This document shows positions 12,561 to 25,011 of a DNA stretch of 64,000 nt, in pieces. Where the stretch lies: assembly GCA_018697195.1 (NCBI GenBank), contig CM031858.1, positions 76,289,102 to 76,353,101 of the forward strand. The letters run 5' to 3'. A program made the position numbers and the translations under genes. The notes under the pieces are model-generated. The model made no database searches. It had not been told where the DNA came from and saw nothing but the letters and a program-made list of their open reading frames with translations. The stretch comes from Certhia americana (Eukaryota; Chordata; Aves; Passeriformes; Certhiidae). How positions within the stretch are numbered: position 1 is the stretch's first letter; each line of letters begins with the position of its first letter.

Positions 12561-13808
12561 GAATCAACAGTCAATTCCAGCTCAACAATTGCTGGAAGCA
12601 TTTGAATACATCTTGCTTCTTGGTTTATGATGAAGGCATTTTTGTCACTGCTTTTTGTGACTGTTACTTATAAAAATCAGCTGTAGAGGCTGCTGGACAA
12701 AACAGCAGGCACAGCCCCAGGAGACCAAGAATCTACTTCTTGTCTTTGCCAGTGGCTTGCTGGGAAACCCTGGAGAAGTCATTCCCTGCCCCTAGCAGAA
12801 TTCTCCCTTCTCTACAGCTTAGTTCTTCTAAAAATACACCATTAAAAATCTTTCCTTCATTCAGCCCACATTTTATCTAAATCCATTAGCCTCAGAATCC
12901 CAACACTGAGGACTGCTGAAAATGACAAAACAGAATTAAATCACAGTTGAAGATAAAACTGAAAAAAGGAAGATGTAACTCTTTACCATTGCTGAGGGTT
13001 GTTGCATATCACCTTGGGACTATTTTCCACTATTTGTGCCAGACAGAGAGATATTTATTTTGTTGTGAATGTTTGGTTTAACATTTTATGTCTGAAGTCT
13101 CAGAAGAAGAAATTGCTGGAGACAATTTCATCTCTGGAAAAGGCTCATGAGGACTCTTTAGCTGCTTCCATGCAATATGCTTGGCAATTAATTACTGGAT
13201 GCAATATGTCCAGATTTCCCAGGTCACGGTTACAGGTAAAGCTGTTAAAATCTGCTGCCATACTGCAACACACCATACCAATGATTAAACCAGGAAGAAA
13301 AGGGGACTGCTAAAGAATCCATACTATTTCAAGTGATAATACTTGTATGCAAGTTAGGTGATAATGGGGCTGTTTGTGGGCTTTTTTTCTGCAGTTTTAG
13401 TATCTCTTGATATGATATATCATATCTCTTTATTTTTTTAATATTTTTTTTTCCCTTGCTGTCATGCTGTTTGATTTTCATCTTCTCTGAAAATGTTTTA
13501 CAAAGTAAAACAGACCCAACACATGAGACTTTGTTTCCTTACAAGACATGGAAGATGTATAAAAATTTGGCATAGTTTTATCTACATTGAAATTGTCACA
13601 GTTATTAAGACAATTAATTTCTTTAGTTTTACAAGGACTTCCAGTCCTTCACCTGTAGTGTTTATACATAAAAATGCATGGGAATGGTCACATTTCATGT
13701 ACATGCATTCAGGAACTGTTAAAACTCCATAGCCAAATCTGAAAACAAAAGGTTTATCAACTCTGGCTTTTAACTAAACCAATTTTATGAAAAGAAAAAG
13801 TGATCTGA
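12561..13808. other. Unique DNA without genes
   Basis: No gene recognised. The 104-codon frame 12999-13313 has no domain or splice context that I can support. An 18-bp palindrome lies at 13409-13426. Confidence 0.55.
13409..13426. repeat. Perfect 18-bp AT-rich palindrome
   Basis: GATATGATATATCATATC equals its own reverse complement. Its function is unknown; it could extrude as a short cruciform. Confidence 0.85.
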
Positions 13809-14090
13809 ACTGTTGGGGTCCCAGCACCCCTCACTGCCTGGGGCTCTGAGCCATGATTCCCCTAACACAGCTCAGCCAGGCCTCGCTCTGTGCTGGGACC
13901 CAGGCTGTGGCTGTCAGGCAGGAGCACACCCATACTTCCCATCACCCTATGCTGTATGCCTTGCTTACAGTGAAGGAAAAACAAATCCCACCAAGTTAAA
14001 ATCTGGTTTAGGGGCCAGGACATGGGATGTGTGCATTTCCTGTGTCTGGTGGCTGGCCCTGTCCAGGACCCTTGAATAAGATGCCTTAGG
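13809..14090. other. GC-richer island with 12-bp inverted repeat
   Basis: About 280 bp clearly richer in G and C than the flanks. GGGTCCCAGCAC (13816-13827) recurs as its exact reverse complement GTGCTGGGACCC (13890-13901). Opposed open frames cross it (13813-14079 plus, 13862-14161 minus), as expected where GC content removes stop codons; neither shows a known domain. It may be a remnant of an old LTR or another repeat, or a degraded gene piece. I cannot assign it. Confidence 0.4.
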
Positions 14091-14499
14091 ATCTCCACAT
14101 ACCCAGGCAGAAAATATGCTTTTTGTGCCTGAGATAGCAAAGAATGCAAGATGATTAGCAAATCACTGTGACAACTTGGGGTTTGTATTAAGATAAATAT
14201 TTACTAAATGTATCTATACCTGACACAAGGAAAAAAAAACAGGTTCCTTTTGAGTTCAGAACATCCTTTGGAAACAACTGCGCAAAACAAAAGCTGCTTA
14301 GAAATTACTTTTTTATATAACATGAAGGGTTATATAACGTATAACAACATAACAACAGCTACTGTGTTACCCTGTTTTTTATGGACAGATCAGAATTACT
14401 TAAGCAGTTTCAGAATACTCAGAAGGTCTGTAAAAGCCTGTAAGGCCCCAAAAAATTTGCTCAACAAAACTTAAAAGTTTGTATTCCATGTACTCAGAG

Positions 14500-15140
14500 T
14501 TAGACGCACAGGAGAAAAACTGACAAAACATCCTCAAAAGGTTAAAACAACAATAAGAACTTTATTGGCAACTTTAGAAAATTAAGGTATTAAGCAACAC
14601 TCAGTTGACAAAACACTCCCAAAGCTTTAAATTGGCCCATTCAACTTCACAAAATCTGAGCCAGTCTAATTTTAATTTCCACAAAAATTCCAGGAAGAGG
14701 GAATTAAAAGAAAGAGAAATATGCAGAAAAGAGCAAATATAACTACCACTCCTGATGTAGAAGTGTTCAAGCTGATAGAAATTCCAAGAGAAGGTAGGGT
14801 GAAGACGTGCTTACTGCACATTTGGCCTTAAATACCCCTTGGCTTTCTTGGGTACTTCCCTCAGGTGGAAATTCCAGTCATTCAGGTACTCAGGAGATGG
14901 GTTAGGTATTCCAGAGGCAGGTGTAGATGTGGCAGCCACTGCATAGTTGAGATAAAAGCTTCAGTGGAGGGAGGTATGGAACAGGACACCTCCCTTTCCC
15001 TCCAAGTCTCACCCCAAAATATCTCGTCTTCCCAGTCTCCCAAACAGCCACAGCCCAAATTTTTCCAGAGCTTATACACCACATTTAAATTCATTATTTC
15101 TGCTTCAAATGTGTTCATATTTTTGTAATAATAGATTTGC
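14500..15140 (-). mobile_element. Possible antisense LTR remnant (doubtful)
   Basis: Read on the minus strand, a GC-richer block (about 14880-15100) is followed by TATTTAAGG (near 14830-14840) and about 270 bp later by CCAATAAAG with T/G-rich DNA after it (near 14550-14570). That order fits U3, TATA box, R and poly(A) signal of an LTR. I could not find convincing TG...CA ends or a target-site duplication, and I do not recognise the family. Open frames on both strands over the GC-rich block are taken as non-coding. Confidence 0.25.
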
Positions 15141-18100
15141 ATTCCTGATACTTAAATATAAAGTTCCGTGATAAAGATTCAAATCCCCAAAAACTGGGTA
15201 TCTATCTAGTAAATCTGAGCCATCCCACAGACAACCATAATTTCAGAGGGCTAGAGATCTGTGTTCTTTGAAAACAGATTTTACCACAGCATGTGAAGTC
15301 ATGATCAGACTGAACTTGTGATAACATTGTTTAATGAGACTAATTTATGTGGTAATAATATACATGTTCATAGAGTAGTATGTACTTGCCCTTTCCTTAC
15401 TCTTTCTTGGATATTCATGCAAATCCACTGATGGAGGAAATTTCGAGGCTAGGCTGACCTTTTGGCAGAACAGGAAGGAGTAGTTGTGATTTATTACATT
15501 TTTAACATACACAGAGGTGTTTTATTAAGATATTTAATGCAATCTTTGTAGCAGTTTTCTTAGAAGAGTTGGTTTATTGTCAGAAACATTTGAACAGCTG
15601 AAAAAAATGAATGTACAAGAAATAGACAAAGATTACATACCTTTTCATATCAGTTTATAATCAGGCAAGAACTGAAAATTTAATTTCATATATGAATATT
15701 TTTCACAGATTTTTAACAAACTGTTAATAGTATGAATGACCCAAAAACCTCTTAATTTTTTTTTTTTTTCTTTTCCACCCCTGGAGAAGGAAAAAAACCC
15801 ACTCTTTTAATAGAGACTACTTGGAAAGACTGTGAGAGACTTGTTAGTACATGCTGGGATTTGTGCACTTAAGCTCTGAAAGAAGAGGAAAGTCAATTAG
15901 CAGGAGAATGTCTAACTTTTTTGTCACTTTCACCCATAAAAGTTTAAAAAGAATATAACCTCTGACATTGAAATATACTGCGAAGGCCGAATTGTGGATT
16001 CTGTAGGACATGGCTGGAAGGACAGAGAGCTCTACTGAATGATTTACTGGCTGTCTGCCATACTCCGAATTGCTGCCTGTCAATGCCACATGTGGCACCT
16101 TTCAGATAGCATATTCTTTCAAGCAAGTCTATAAAGGTGCCAGATATCAAGAGTGTAAAAGCATGCTTTTGTTAATGCTCAAGAGTATTTACAATGACAG
16201 CTAGAGAAAGAGAATACTCTTAGTCACTGCTCCTGTAGGCAGCAACACAAAATGATCACATTCACTTCATTCACTCTCAACCAGCTGTGATTTTTATTTT
16301 GAATCTAGGAAATCCATATATTTATGTTCTTCAATGTTTGAAGTAATTTCAGTTTCCTACCATGCAAAGAGAATTATTGAGTAGCAAGAGTCTCTTCCCA
16401 TGAAAGAGGTTTTAATTCTAATTCTTGATTTCTATCTGTGTTAAAGGTTGTGTTTTCAATCCTTTTCACTATAGACCTACAAGTTATAAAATAATTTATG
16501 GTCTTGGAAGGAAGGGAAACAGCAGTAGCTCAAAATAATTAGATGCTGTCTGAAACAATAATGTGTGTACAGCTTCTCTCTCCATGATATTCCCTTCTCA
16601 AGGATCATGACCATTACACTATTTTTAAATGACACTTATGGTCATCCTAAAAGGCAAATTAGAATTTAAATGTTCTCTTTATTCTAAAGAGAAATATCTT
16701 TCTACTAAACATAATAGAAACCTGTATCTCTATTACAGGCCCTTTACATTACCAAGTTTCAAATGAGAAACTTGACTCATGCAGAAAAATCATTGTAGGC
16801 CATCACTGTATTTTACTATGTCCATCATCTTAAACAATAGTTGAAATTCATGCATATTTATGTAAATTGGGGGGAAGCAGAAGCAAGGATTTGGAAAAAG
16901 AAGCAAAGTAAATAAAATAAAGCCATAGTAAAGAGACTGACTAAAGCCAGAGCCACTATTAAATAAAAATTTAAAAGAGAATGACAAAACTTTCTTCTTG
17001 AACCTTTTAAATGAACCTGAAACCAGTAATGTGCATATTATTTAGCCAGTGTAACTAATAACCAGAGTTACCATGCTTCAGTCATCCTTTCCTGTCTTTT
17101 CCCTATTCATAACAATGCTGTGCACCTGTCCTTCACCCAGTCATCTACAGAGGCCTTTGCAAGAGTGAGAAGTTAGATTCCTGAGTCATCCAGTGCTTAA
17201 ACTATCCTGGATAGTGTGCAGTAACACAGCTAGTGCACAGATAGTAACAGAGCTCACTCCTGACTGAGGCCACTGGATCCACCATCACATGTATCTATCT
17301 TGAAAGGAGATGCTTAGTGCGTTAAATCTAATGGGAATCCACACTGATGTTAAAGTGCAGACACAAACCTTTTTCCAGATGATCCTGTTAAAGCAGCTAG
17401 CAGCGAAATATGTAATGTGGCAATCCTTTCTGAATTGTTTTCTGTGAGCAGCAATACCAGAAGTGTAGGTATTCTTAAAGTAAATTCAGACTGCTTTCCT
17501 TTTCGACTCTTGCTGACTAGGTAGTTTGGTTATTCTTTTGATTGTTCAATATTTAAATAACAATTTTTATTTCTTTCCACAGCACAAACACATCTGTACT
17601 TCCCCAGGAACCAAGAGGATTGGATAAACAAGTTTGGCTGCCTGTAGCCTTGTTGGTTATTTTGTTGGAGAGTTCAGTATCATCTTCTTGGCAGCACGTG
17701 TTCCCGAATAAGAATAAATAAGTAATATGTCAGTGTCTGCAAAGACAGAAGGAGGACATAAGCTTAGACTTTCTAATTTTCTGGGCTGTCCCAGACTAGC
17801 CCCTACACCTATATCACTGTCATTAATCTAGGGGCAAGTTAAAGAGTTATCATAAGGGTGAATTCCAGTCCTGAGAGAATACATAGGCTGTACTGGGAAA
17901 AGAACATGTGGCATTTATCCAGAAACTGGTTGTGGAAGTCACTGGCCACCAGCACAAGTACCAAGATTTCTTTAGTAGCACTTTTACAGCTCTTTGATTC
18001 TACTCAGTCCCGTAAGATGATTTTGTCTTAGCTACAAAATCATGTTTTCATCTATTCTCTGGAAATTTACATTACAGCTAAAGGTCAGGGGTATTTTGGC

Positions 18101-18594
18101 TACACAGTTTGTCATAAAAGTGTTTTAATATTAACCCATTAGAAGACAGCCCTATGAATAGAAGAGAAGGAACAGCAAAAATGTAACCGGTACATATGGA
18201 AAGTGTGCAACAGTCTGCACATAATAAAGCTAACTCTGTTATTTGCATTTCTTCAGTATTAGACTTGTGTGTATTTCCTTAGCTCTTGAGATGGACAAAA
18301 CTGATCAGGTAATATCATTTAATAACAAATTGCTACTGCTACTCATTTAAAAAAATCTGGCTCATAAAACCCTGAGGCAACGCTTTTTGCTCTGTTCTTG
18401 GTAAAAGTCAAATGTATAGGTATACATGGCAATTAGTTGAAATAAAAATGAAATAAATAATGACCTGGGAAATTAGTGAAGGTCATTGACTATATAAAAT
18501 ACATTACTGAAAATAAGCAGATTACTACAGTTGTTGTTTATTTAAACAGTACATTAATTACTGAATAATTAATTGAAGCTACTCTTTCTGTACT
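15141..18594. other. AT-rich unique DNA without genes
   Basis: Nothing gene-like and no recognisable retroelement. Overlapping minus-strand frames at 15844-16150 have no domain and no consistent reading frame. A short T run lies near 15760. Confidence 0.55.
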
Positions 18595-18612
18595 ATTATT
18601 ATTATTATTATT

Positions 18613-18646
<34 letters not shown>
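18595..18646. repeat. Compound (ATT)n-(ATG)n microsatellite
   Basis: About six ATT units pass directly into about eleven ATG/GAT units. The ATG block reads as a run of methionines at the start of the open frame 18613-18828, which is a microsatellite artefact. Confidence 0.97.
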
Positions 18647-19590
18647 GTCATATTCAGGAAGAGCTTTGTTTAATCATATTCTGTTTGAATAGCTCATTAA
18701 TTTACCACTGGTCTGAATTATACCCTCTGAATGAGACACTGCATGGTGTATCAAGAGGGAGACCAAGCTATAAAGTCCTATTCTGTCCTGGTTTCAGTCT
18801 AATGTACATAAATATGAAGTGTTTCTGAGCCTTTCTGTAATAACAGGGTGAGATCTTTCATGAATCTGGGGGTTTTTTTCTGTGTTTTTACACACTCTAC
18901 AGAAAATCTATGTAAAAAAAAGAAAAAAATACCGTCAGAGGGTCAATACGTATGCAGTTACTGCAAACAGATTAATAGATTGTGAAAGTTTAGTACCAGC
19001 TTTTGAAAAAAAAAATCAAACAAAAAAAAAACCCCAAACTTTTAGAGGTAGTAAGCAAATGTAGTGATGAAAATGAAAAAAAGACTAATAACCATAATCC
19101 CATTTCTTCTTTATATTTAAGATATGTTGTTGTGTCCAGAATTTGAAATGTCTGTCTGTATTTATAATGGGTTCGATTTTGCTATGAAGTTCTTCCAAAT
19201 ACCAGTTAACTTCATGGTTTTACACATTGCCAAAAAGAGCAACTGTATTTGGCTCTTAACATAATTTCTCTTGGGAAGTAATGTGTCTTGAGTGTTTCCC
19301 ACTTAAGAAGCTGTCCATGTAACTCACAGTTGTGGCTTCACAGATTAGATTCAGTGATTGCTCTTTAAAAACCAGTCTTATCCTATGAAGCTATCCTAAA
19401 GTTAGCTACAACAGCCTATTTCAACACATAAGAAATACTAACAAGGTTTTCAGAACTGTTGCACACTTGGACCTTTCATTTATTTCTAAAGAGGCTGCAG
19501 GTGCCCTGAATTGAAAGTAATCATACGTATGGTTAAATATGATTAGAAATAGAAACAGAAAACTAAAAGAAGTCTAAAAACTACTTGAAG
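18647..19590. other. Unique DNA without genes
   Basis: AT-rich with A-rich stretches near 18915-19035. No gene recognised. TGAAG (19586-19590) immediately precedes the antisense LTR. Confidence 0.55.
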
Positions 19591-20310
19591 TGGGTTTATC
19601 CTGGATGGGTTTTAACTGCCCAATAAGCTCCTCGATCACTCTCTCTCCTCAACTGGCCAGGGGAGAGAAATTCAAAGGCTTGTGGGTCAGGATCAGAACA
19701 GGGAGAGATCATTCAGAAAATATTGTCATGGTCGAAAGAGATTTGATTAAGGAAAATTATGTGAATTTATTGCCAATCAAATATGAGTATGGTAATGAGA
19801 AATAAAAGAAATCTTAAAACACCTGCCCCCACGTCTCCCTTCTTCCTAGGCTCAATTTCACCCCCAATGTTTCTACCTCCTCTGTCTGACTGCAGCTGGG
19901 CACAGGGAATGGGGCTGCACATGTTGTGACTCTTGAGGATGGGGCTGTGCAGGGCTGGGAGTTGGACTCAATGAACCTTGAGGGTCCCTTCCAAGCCAAC
20001 ATATTCTGTGGTTCATCACACGTTGTCTCTGCTGCTCCTTCTTCCTCACACTCCTCCTCTGCTCCACCTTGGGGTCCATTCACATGAGGCAGTACTCCAG
20101 GATCTTCAGCATGGGTCCTTCCCACAGATTACATTTCTTCAGAAAATTTTCCAGAGTGGGACCCTTCTACAAGGGGCAGCCTTTCAGGAACAGGCTGCTC
20201 TAGTGTGAGTCCTGCACAGGGTCACAAGTCCCCAAAGGGAACCTGCTCCAGCATGAGCTCCTCTCTCCACAGGGCCACAACCTCCTCAAGACACAGTTGA
20301 CCCTTTCATC
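19591..20310 (-). mobile_element. Antisense ERVL-type LTR, 5'-truncated
   Basis: The reverse complement matches the long LTR family also seen at 37158-38157 and 63444-64000. Shared landmarks, read on the minus strand, are the 'gagcaggttccc' type block, runs of 'gtggga(a)ggaccc', 'gagacaacgtgtgatgaac', 'ccattccc', 'gaagggagacgtgggg', a keto-rich block before the 3' part, and an end near 'ccatccaggataaaccca'. The 3' end falls at the TG at 19591. The 5' part (TG start, CCAAT and TATA region) is missing, so the copy is truncated. A CR1 tail is inserted inside it (19930-20012). The open frame 19814-20125 lies in this repeat and is not a gene. Confidence 0.75.
19930..20012 (+). mobile_element. CR1 3' tail nested in the LTR
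   Basis: The segment contains 'gagttggactcaatgaacct', then 'gggtcccttccaagccaac', ending 'atattctgtgg'. This is the characteristic 3' end of avian CR1 in sense orientation, with one degenerate ATTCTRTG unit. It interrupts the antisense LTR between 'gggaatgggg' and 'ttcatcacacgttgtctc', words that lie close together in intact copies. The CR1 therefore inserted after the LTR. It is strongly 5'-truncated, as is usual for CR1. Confidence 0.75.
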
Positions 20311-20346
20311 TGCCAGGGCACACTGTTGACTCATATTTAACTTGCC
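20311..20346 (-). mobile_element. Short antisense CR1-like remnant
   Basis: 'gccagggcacactgttgact' followed by 'catatttaacttgcc' resembles the antisense CR1 3' region in which 'cacctgggcacactgctggc' precedes 'tcatgttcagcc'. The match is about 35 bp only. It adjoins the truncated 5' edge of the antisense LTR. Confidence 0.4.
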
Positions 20347-20841
20347 TGAAGAATAACTTTAATAAGTTAAAATAATATATAAAATTTATACATAGCATTT
20401 TAAAAATGTAGAAAGAATTGTGCTGAAGAACTGTAAAGCTAAAATTAATTTTTAGTCTATGCTGAAAAAGTCTTTGATCTTTGCTTTACTGATTGAGAAT
20501 ATATCAACTCCTTCTATATAGAAATACTGTGATATACAATCGTGATTTTAAATGACTATCTTAGTTTGCAATTTGAAGCAGTTATCTTCAAGAACAATCC
20601 TCCAAACAATTTCATTTTCATGCAATCTGCAGAGTGTATCAGAACAAAAATTATATTACTTTAGATTTAGCAAAGGACTGTATGTGTTAAAGTAAATATT
20701 ACAAAATTGGAGCTGTCAGCTAAAATAAAGTAATACATAGAAACAGTTATACACATATATTACATAAATAACAAAAGACTGAATAAACTTTTTAAGTGTC
20801 TTTCCCTAAAGGAAATGGAAAAAATTTAAAACTCAGTCATA

Positions 20842-20884
20842 TTTTTTTTCCTTTTCTTTTCCTTTTTTTTTTTTTTTTCTTTTT
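20842..20884. repeat. Polypyrimidine tract, 43 nt
   Basis: An unbroken run of T and C on the plus strand, mostly T with CC/C interruptions. Such purine/pyrimidine asymmetric tracts are common in introns and intergenic DNA. Confidence 0.9.
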
Positions 20885-22733
20885 ACCCACATTGAGATCT
20901 TTAGTTTTCTTCTCAGCTATGAATTAATTCAACCTTTAAGTTTCTCTTGGATCTTCCAAGAGGACCTCACAATAAACTACAACTCAATTTCAAAGCTACC
21001 ATTTAAAAGAAAATCCAGTAGAAAATTGATGCTGTCATATAACACAAATGTAACTAAACTCATTTAGAACTATTAATTTTCCATTGTGCTTGATACTTGA
21101 AATTTATTTTGCTATTCCTTATTTTTTTTCCAAGTTGGTATATAAAGGATAGATGAAAATATTTATTGTTTGTGCAGCAAAGATCAAAAAAATATCATTA
21201 ACAGTTCCTGCAGTATGACAAGAGCATCTCAAAAAATATTATATCCAACATGGGCAATTCAACGGGATTTATTCTGTCAGCATACGTATCTTATAGGCAC
21301 TGACACTGAAAATGGATAGAAACAGAAGCTGATGATTCATTTCCACAAGTTCTTACTGTATGTCTCAAAAAAGTCCTGTAGTGGGATTAAGTAAAATGAA
21401 TGGGTGAGGAAAGGAAAATTCTTTGATTCTGAGGTGGAAAAAGCTGTTACATTTCCAATGAAACAATTTATGTAGAGTAAAATTTCTGTTTAATGTCCCT
21501 AGCTTTGAAAACATTGATATAGAATTAGTGTTATAAGTCCTGCCTCCCTTACAAAAAGTTCCACTCTGTTAGATATCCAGTGAGCAAAGAACTTGGACTT
21601 ACTCCATAAACTGTGGGTGTGTGTCTACATTGAGACTTGTTCATGTCTTTGTCTTGAGACAATTCAGTTCTTACATAAGCATAAAGTTTCCACTCAGTTA
21701 AGTCAATAGTGTACCTCAGTGCTTTAAGGAATCAAAAGCTCCTAAGTTCTCTTTTTCTTTAGTAAAGTTTTTTTAATTAATAGCCTCAGAGTTGTGCAAA
21801 CCCAGTGATTTTTAAAAAGCTTTCTAAAAATATTCTGAAGTATCATTTATAATTGGAATTCACTGTAAGAAGAAATTAATCTAAATGCTTTGAACTCTCA
21901 GTGTAATGTTCTTTATATAAAAGTTTTAGTTGCTTATCTATTGTGTGATATAATTCCCTGCATGAAATTTTGCTTCTTGATCTCCACAACTTAAGCTCAT
22001 TGGTTTGTTTCAAATATAGAGATCCTAAGGACTACAGCTGTCTGAAATATTAAGTCCCTTATTTGTAAGTGCTGGAAGAGTAGCATAATGATTTTATAAC
22101 ACTTCAATGCATATGTTTTTTATCTTTACCAGAGTGTAAAAAATAAGTAACAAATGGCCACAGTCCCACATCCACAAAAGCAGTGAATCAGCACTGTAGG
22201 GTGACCATCAAACAGCTGATTTTGTCAGCTGTAGCTACAAAAATCGGAGACAGCGGAGGTGCATATAACCACAGTAATACAACTGAGGAACACACAACTA
22301 CCAACAATTATACCCTTAAAGCTGAACAGGCATTTGTTGGGCCCTTGATGCACCCTTTTCTAAATTGTTTTGAGCAGCTCAGGAAAATAACTTGAAAAGA
22401 ATAGGTTGAAAAAGATGGAGGTCACTGTATCTGTGCACAGTGGAGTTTTGCTTTCCAACTGCATTTTTTGGATAGTAGGGAACTTAAGAAAATGTTTAGA
22501 GATATTAGAAAGCACTTATTGGAATATCTTGTGAGGTTTGTGTAGTGTTCTTTTAAATTCAGACATTTCACAGATCATGCAAGAGAAAAATTTGTGCTGA
22601 TGTCTGCTCTAGAGGATCCATGTAACTGTGGATGCGGGAACAAGCAGAATCAGTGGTAGTTACACAAATCTGCTTGCTGCTAAAAAACCCAAATGTGTGG
22701 AGTCATGCTCTAAAAAATGTCACAGGCAGCTGA

Positions 22734-22774
22734 GCTCCCTGTTTACACATTCACTAGAATGTGAAACAGGGAGC
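22734..22774. repeat. Near-perfect 41-nt hairpin
   Basis: GCTCCCTGTTT (22734-22744) pairs with AAACAGGGAGC (22764-22774). Inside it CACATTC (22746-22752) pairs with GAATGTG (22757-22763), closing a 4-nt ACTA loop. The only unpaired stem base is A at 22745. That gives 18 base pairs. It could be a short inverted repeat relic (a MITE-like footprint), a transcribed hairpin, or chance; it is shorter than a typical animal microRNA precursor unless weak outer pairs extend it. Confidence 0.85.
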
Positions 22775-23145
22775 ACACTTCATTATCCATCTCATAGATA
22801 TCCATTGCTTTGAAGTATACAGTGCAGAACATTATTGTGCTATTTTTTATGGAGGCAATAAAAGTCAAATACTCTGCTTTCAGATTACCTCTAAAAGACA
22901 CAATATCTCAATATTTTACCTGAATGTCTGATAAATGCTTCTTCAACAATATGATGCACACTCTTTCATAAACAATGCAAAGAAATTCCCATAGTATGAG
23001 AGTGTGAATTATTAAAAAATATTCTTATTCCACTTGATAACAAAAAATAATGTCTTGAAAACACCTAAAATTAAGAAACTTATTTAAACAGGATGAGGAT
23101 ACTTGGACAATTTTGTAATATTGTCTAGAAAACAATTTTTTTAAA

Positions 23146-23168
23146 TTTTTTTTTTTTTTTTTTTTTTT
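23146..23168. repeat. Poly(T) run, 23 nt
   Basis: An uninterrupted T23 tract. Confidence 0.95.
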
Positions 23169-24974
23169 ACAGAACTATTGCTAAAAAAATGCAGGTTAGC
23201 TTTCTACATGCTCAGGAATACACAGAATATAACAAGATTGTTCTACTTTAAGTAAAATCAGCCAAGTTATCTCATTAAAATTAATCAATTATTGAGTGTA
23301 CATTCTTCTAAGTAAGCATTTTAGAGGAAATGAGTCACTAGCTTCTGCTTCTATTATCAACTGTAGGTAATCTCAAAGTCAGAATGAATCTTACTGACAT
23401 TTACTAATTACACAGAAGAAAAAAACATACACCACCTTTTATATACGATATATGTGTTATTTTTTTTTTTTTTTTCCCTTGAGAAAACAGCAGATGTGTT
23501 TACAATGAAGAGAAAATTTAAGGTTACAATTTAACACACTTTTTAGGTCAAGAAAGCTGGTATCACCACAAAAAGAAGTAATCCATATCTCCATATAGTC
23601 GCAGACCTTTTTCTGGAGGTCTTAACTATATGTCTTTAACTATAATTCTATGGTCAAACAATGAATCTATGCTGATCTAGATTAATCCAAAATATTTATG
23701 TCTAATCCTTCTCTCTGTGTATAGATTATATACATTAAAGATTACCCATTATATACATATATCTAAAAGTTGATTTTAGAACTAACTATCCCACAGCTTT
23801 GTTTATTGCACAGACAGCACAAAGTCCTATTTTTTGCTGAAGCAGAAATGAGCGCTCAGAATCTCAGAGGAGGGCAACAAAAGTGTTGATTTAAATAATT
23901 TCAGTTTGTAGATCAAACTATGAGAAACATAGACTATTAAAAAAAATATGAGATGGTAATTTCTACTCTGACAATCTAATGTCTAAATAATGTCATTACC
24001 ATATACAAATGAAAAACAATTACCCCAAGTGTTCCAAATAAATAATAATCTTACACTTATTATAAAATATTTTTAATTCAAACTGGTATTAAGCAAAGTA
24101 GTTCTTGTAGTGAGTGGATTAAATTGATTGCTCCTAGGTAGAAGTATCTGTAAGATTTTTCAACTGGTAGATTTTTCCTCAGTTATATATTTCTCAAGGA
24201 AGCAAAAAAAGAAAGGTTTTCTTATTTTTTTTTTAGCTGTGAATGACTTGGCAATTTATTTTAATTAATTGAAAAAACTGAAATCAGGAAAATACTTCCT
24301 GCATATACAGCAGAGGCTACAGTTTCTCAATGTTACCTTGACACAATGAATGTGCTCACATAGTGACATTCAGCAAGGGGTATGCCTTGAAAATTTCAGA
24401 TGCATATACTGGAAAATAAAAGACAATTGATTTTGATCCATTTTCATTGGAACTACGGTTGGTTAATGACCTTTTTCTAGCCTCTTACATTATCATTTAT
24501 CACAGCAACATGAGCAAAAATGCATTTATTTTGTGGTCTGAGTGTGAACAACAAGTTAAAGAAATGTAGGGGTTTTTTTTTTTGCATACCTTCTGAACAG
24601 TTAAAATTAATCTGGTTTGCATTTTAGACAATTTTAGATTCCACATGTCATTTTTAGGTCTTTAGTTTAAGTCAGGTTTGTTCCTGATAAATTTAATAAT
24701 GACTGTTTGCTTTCATCAGTTTTTCATTCAGTCCACGGTGCCCAGACTTGATTTCAGAAAAGAGAAATTAAGGTATGAGCTTAAGCGTTAAGGATAGAAG
24801 ACAGGTTTTGTAAAGGAGGATGGACATACTCTTCAAAATTAGGACAAAAAATAAAAACACTAGAAGAATTATTATTTCCAGTTGTTTGAATCTGACTTCT
24901 GCAGGGCGGAAATTCCTACAGATTTTTCATAACTTTGAAGGTTTGGGAACATGGTTGAGAGCAGTGACCTTTGC

Positions 24975-25011
24975 ATGTTACAAAGTGTACTGATACCCTG
25001 GTTTGTAACAT
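24975..25011. repeat. 10-bp inverted repeat with 17-nt loop
   Basis: ATGTTACAAA (24975-24984) and TTTGTAACAT (25002-25011) are exact reverse complements. A further GTTACAA occurs shortly downstream. No function is assigned. Confidence 0.75.

Noticed and set aside
15170..15200. GATTCAAATCCCC resembling a tRNA T-loop
   Set aside because: No matching acceptor stem, D-arm or anticodon arm around it.
18613..18828. Open frame starting with eleven methionines
   Set aside because: It is the translation of the (ATG)n microsatellite.
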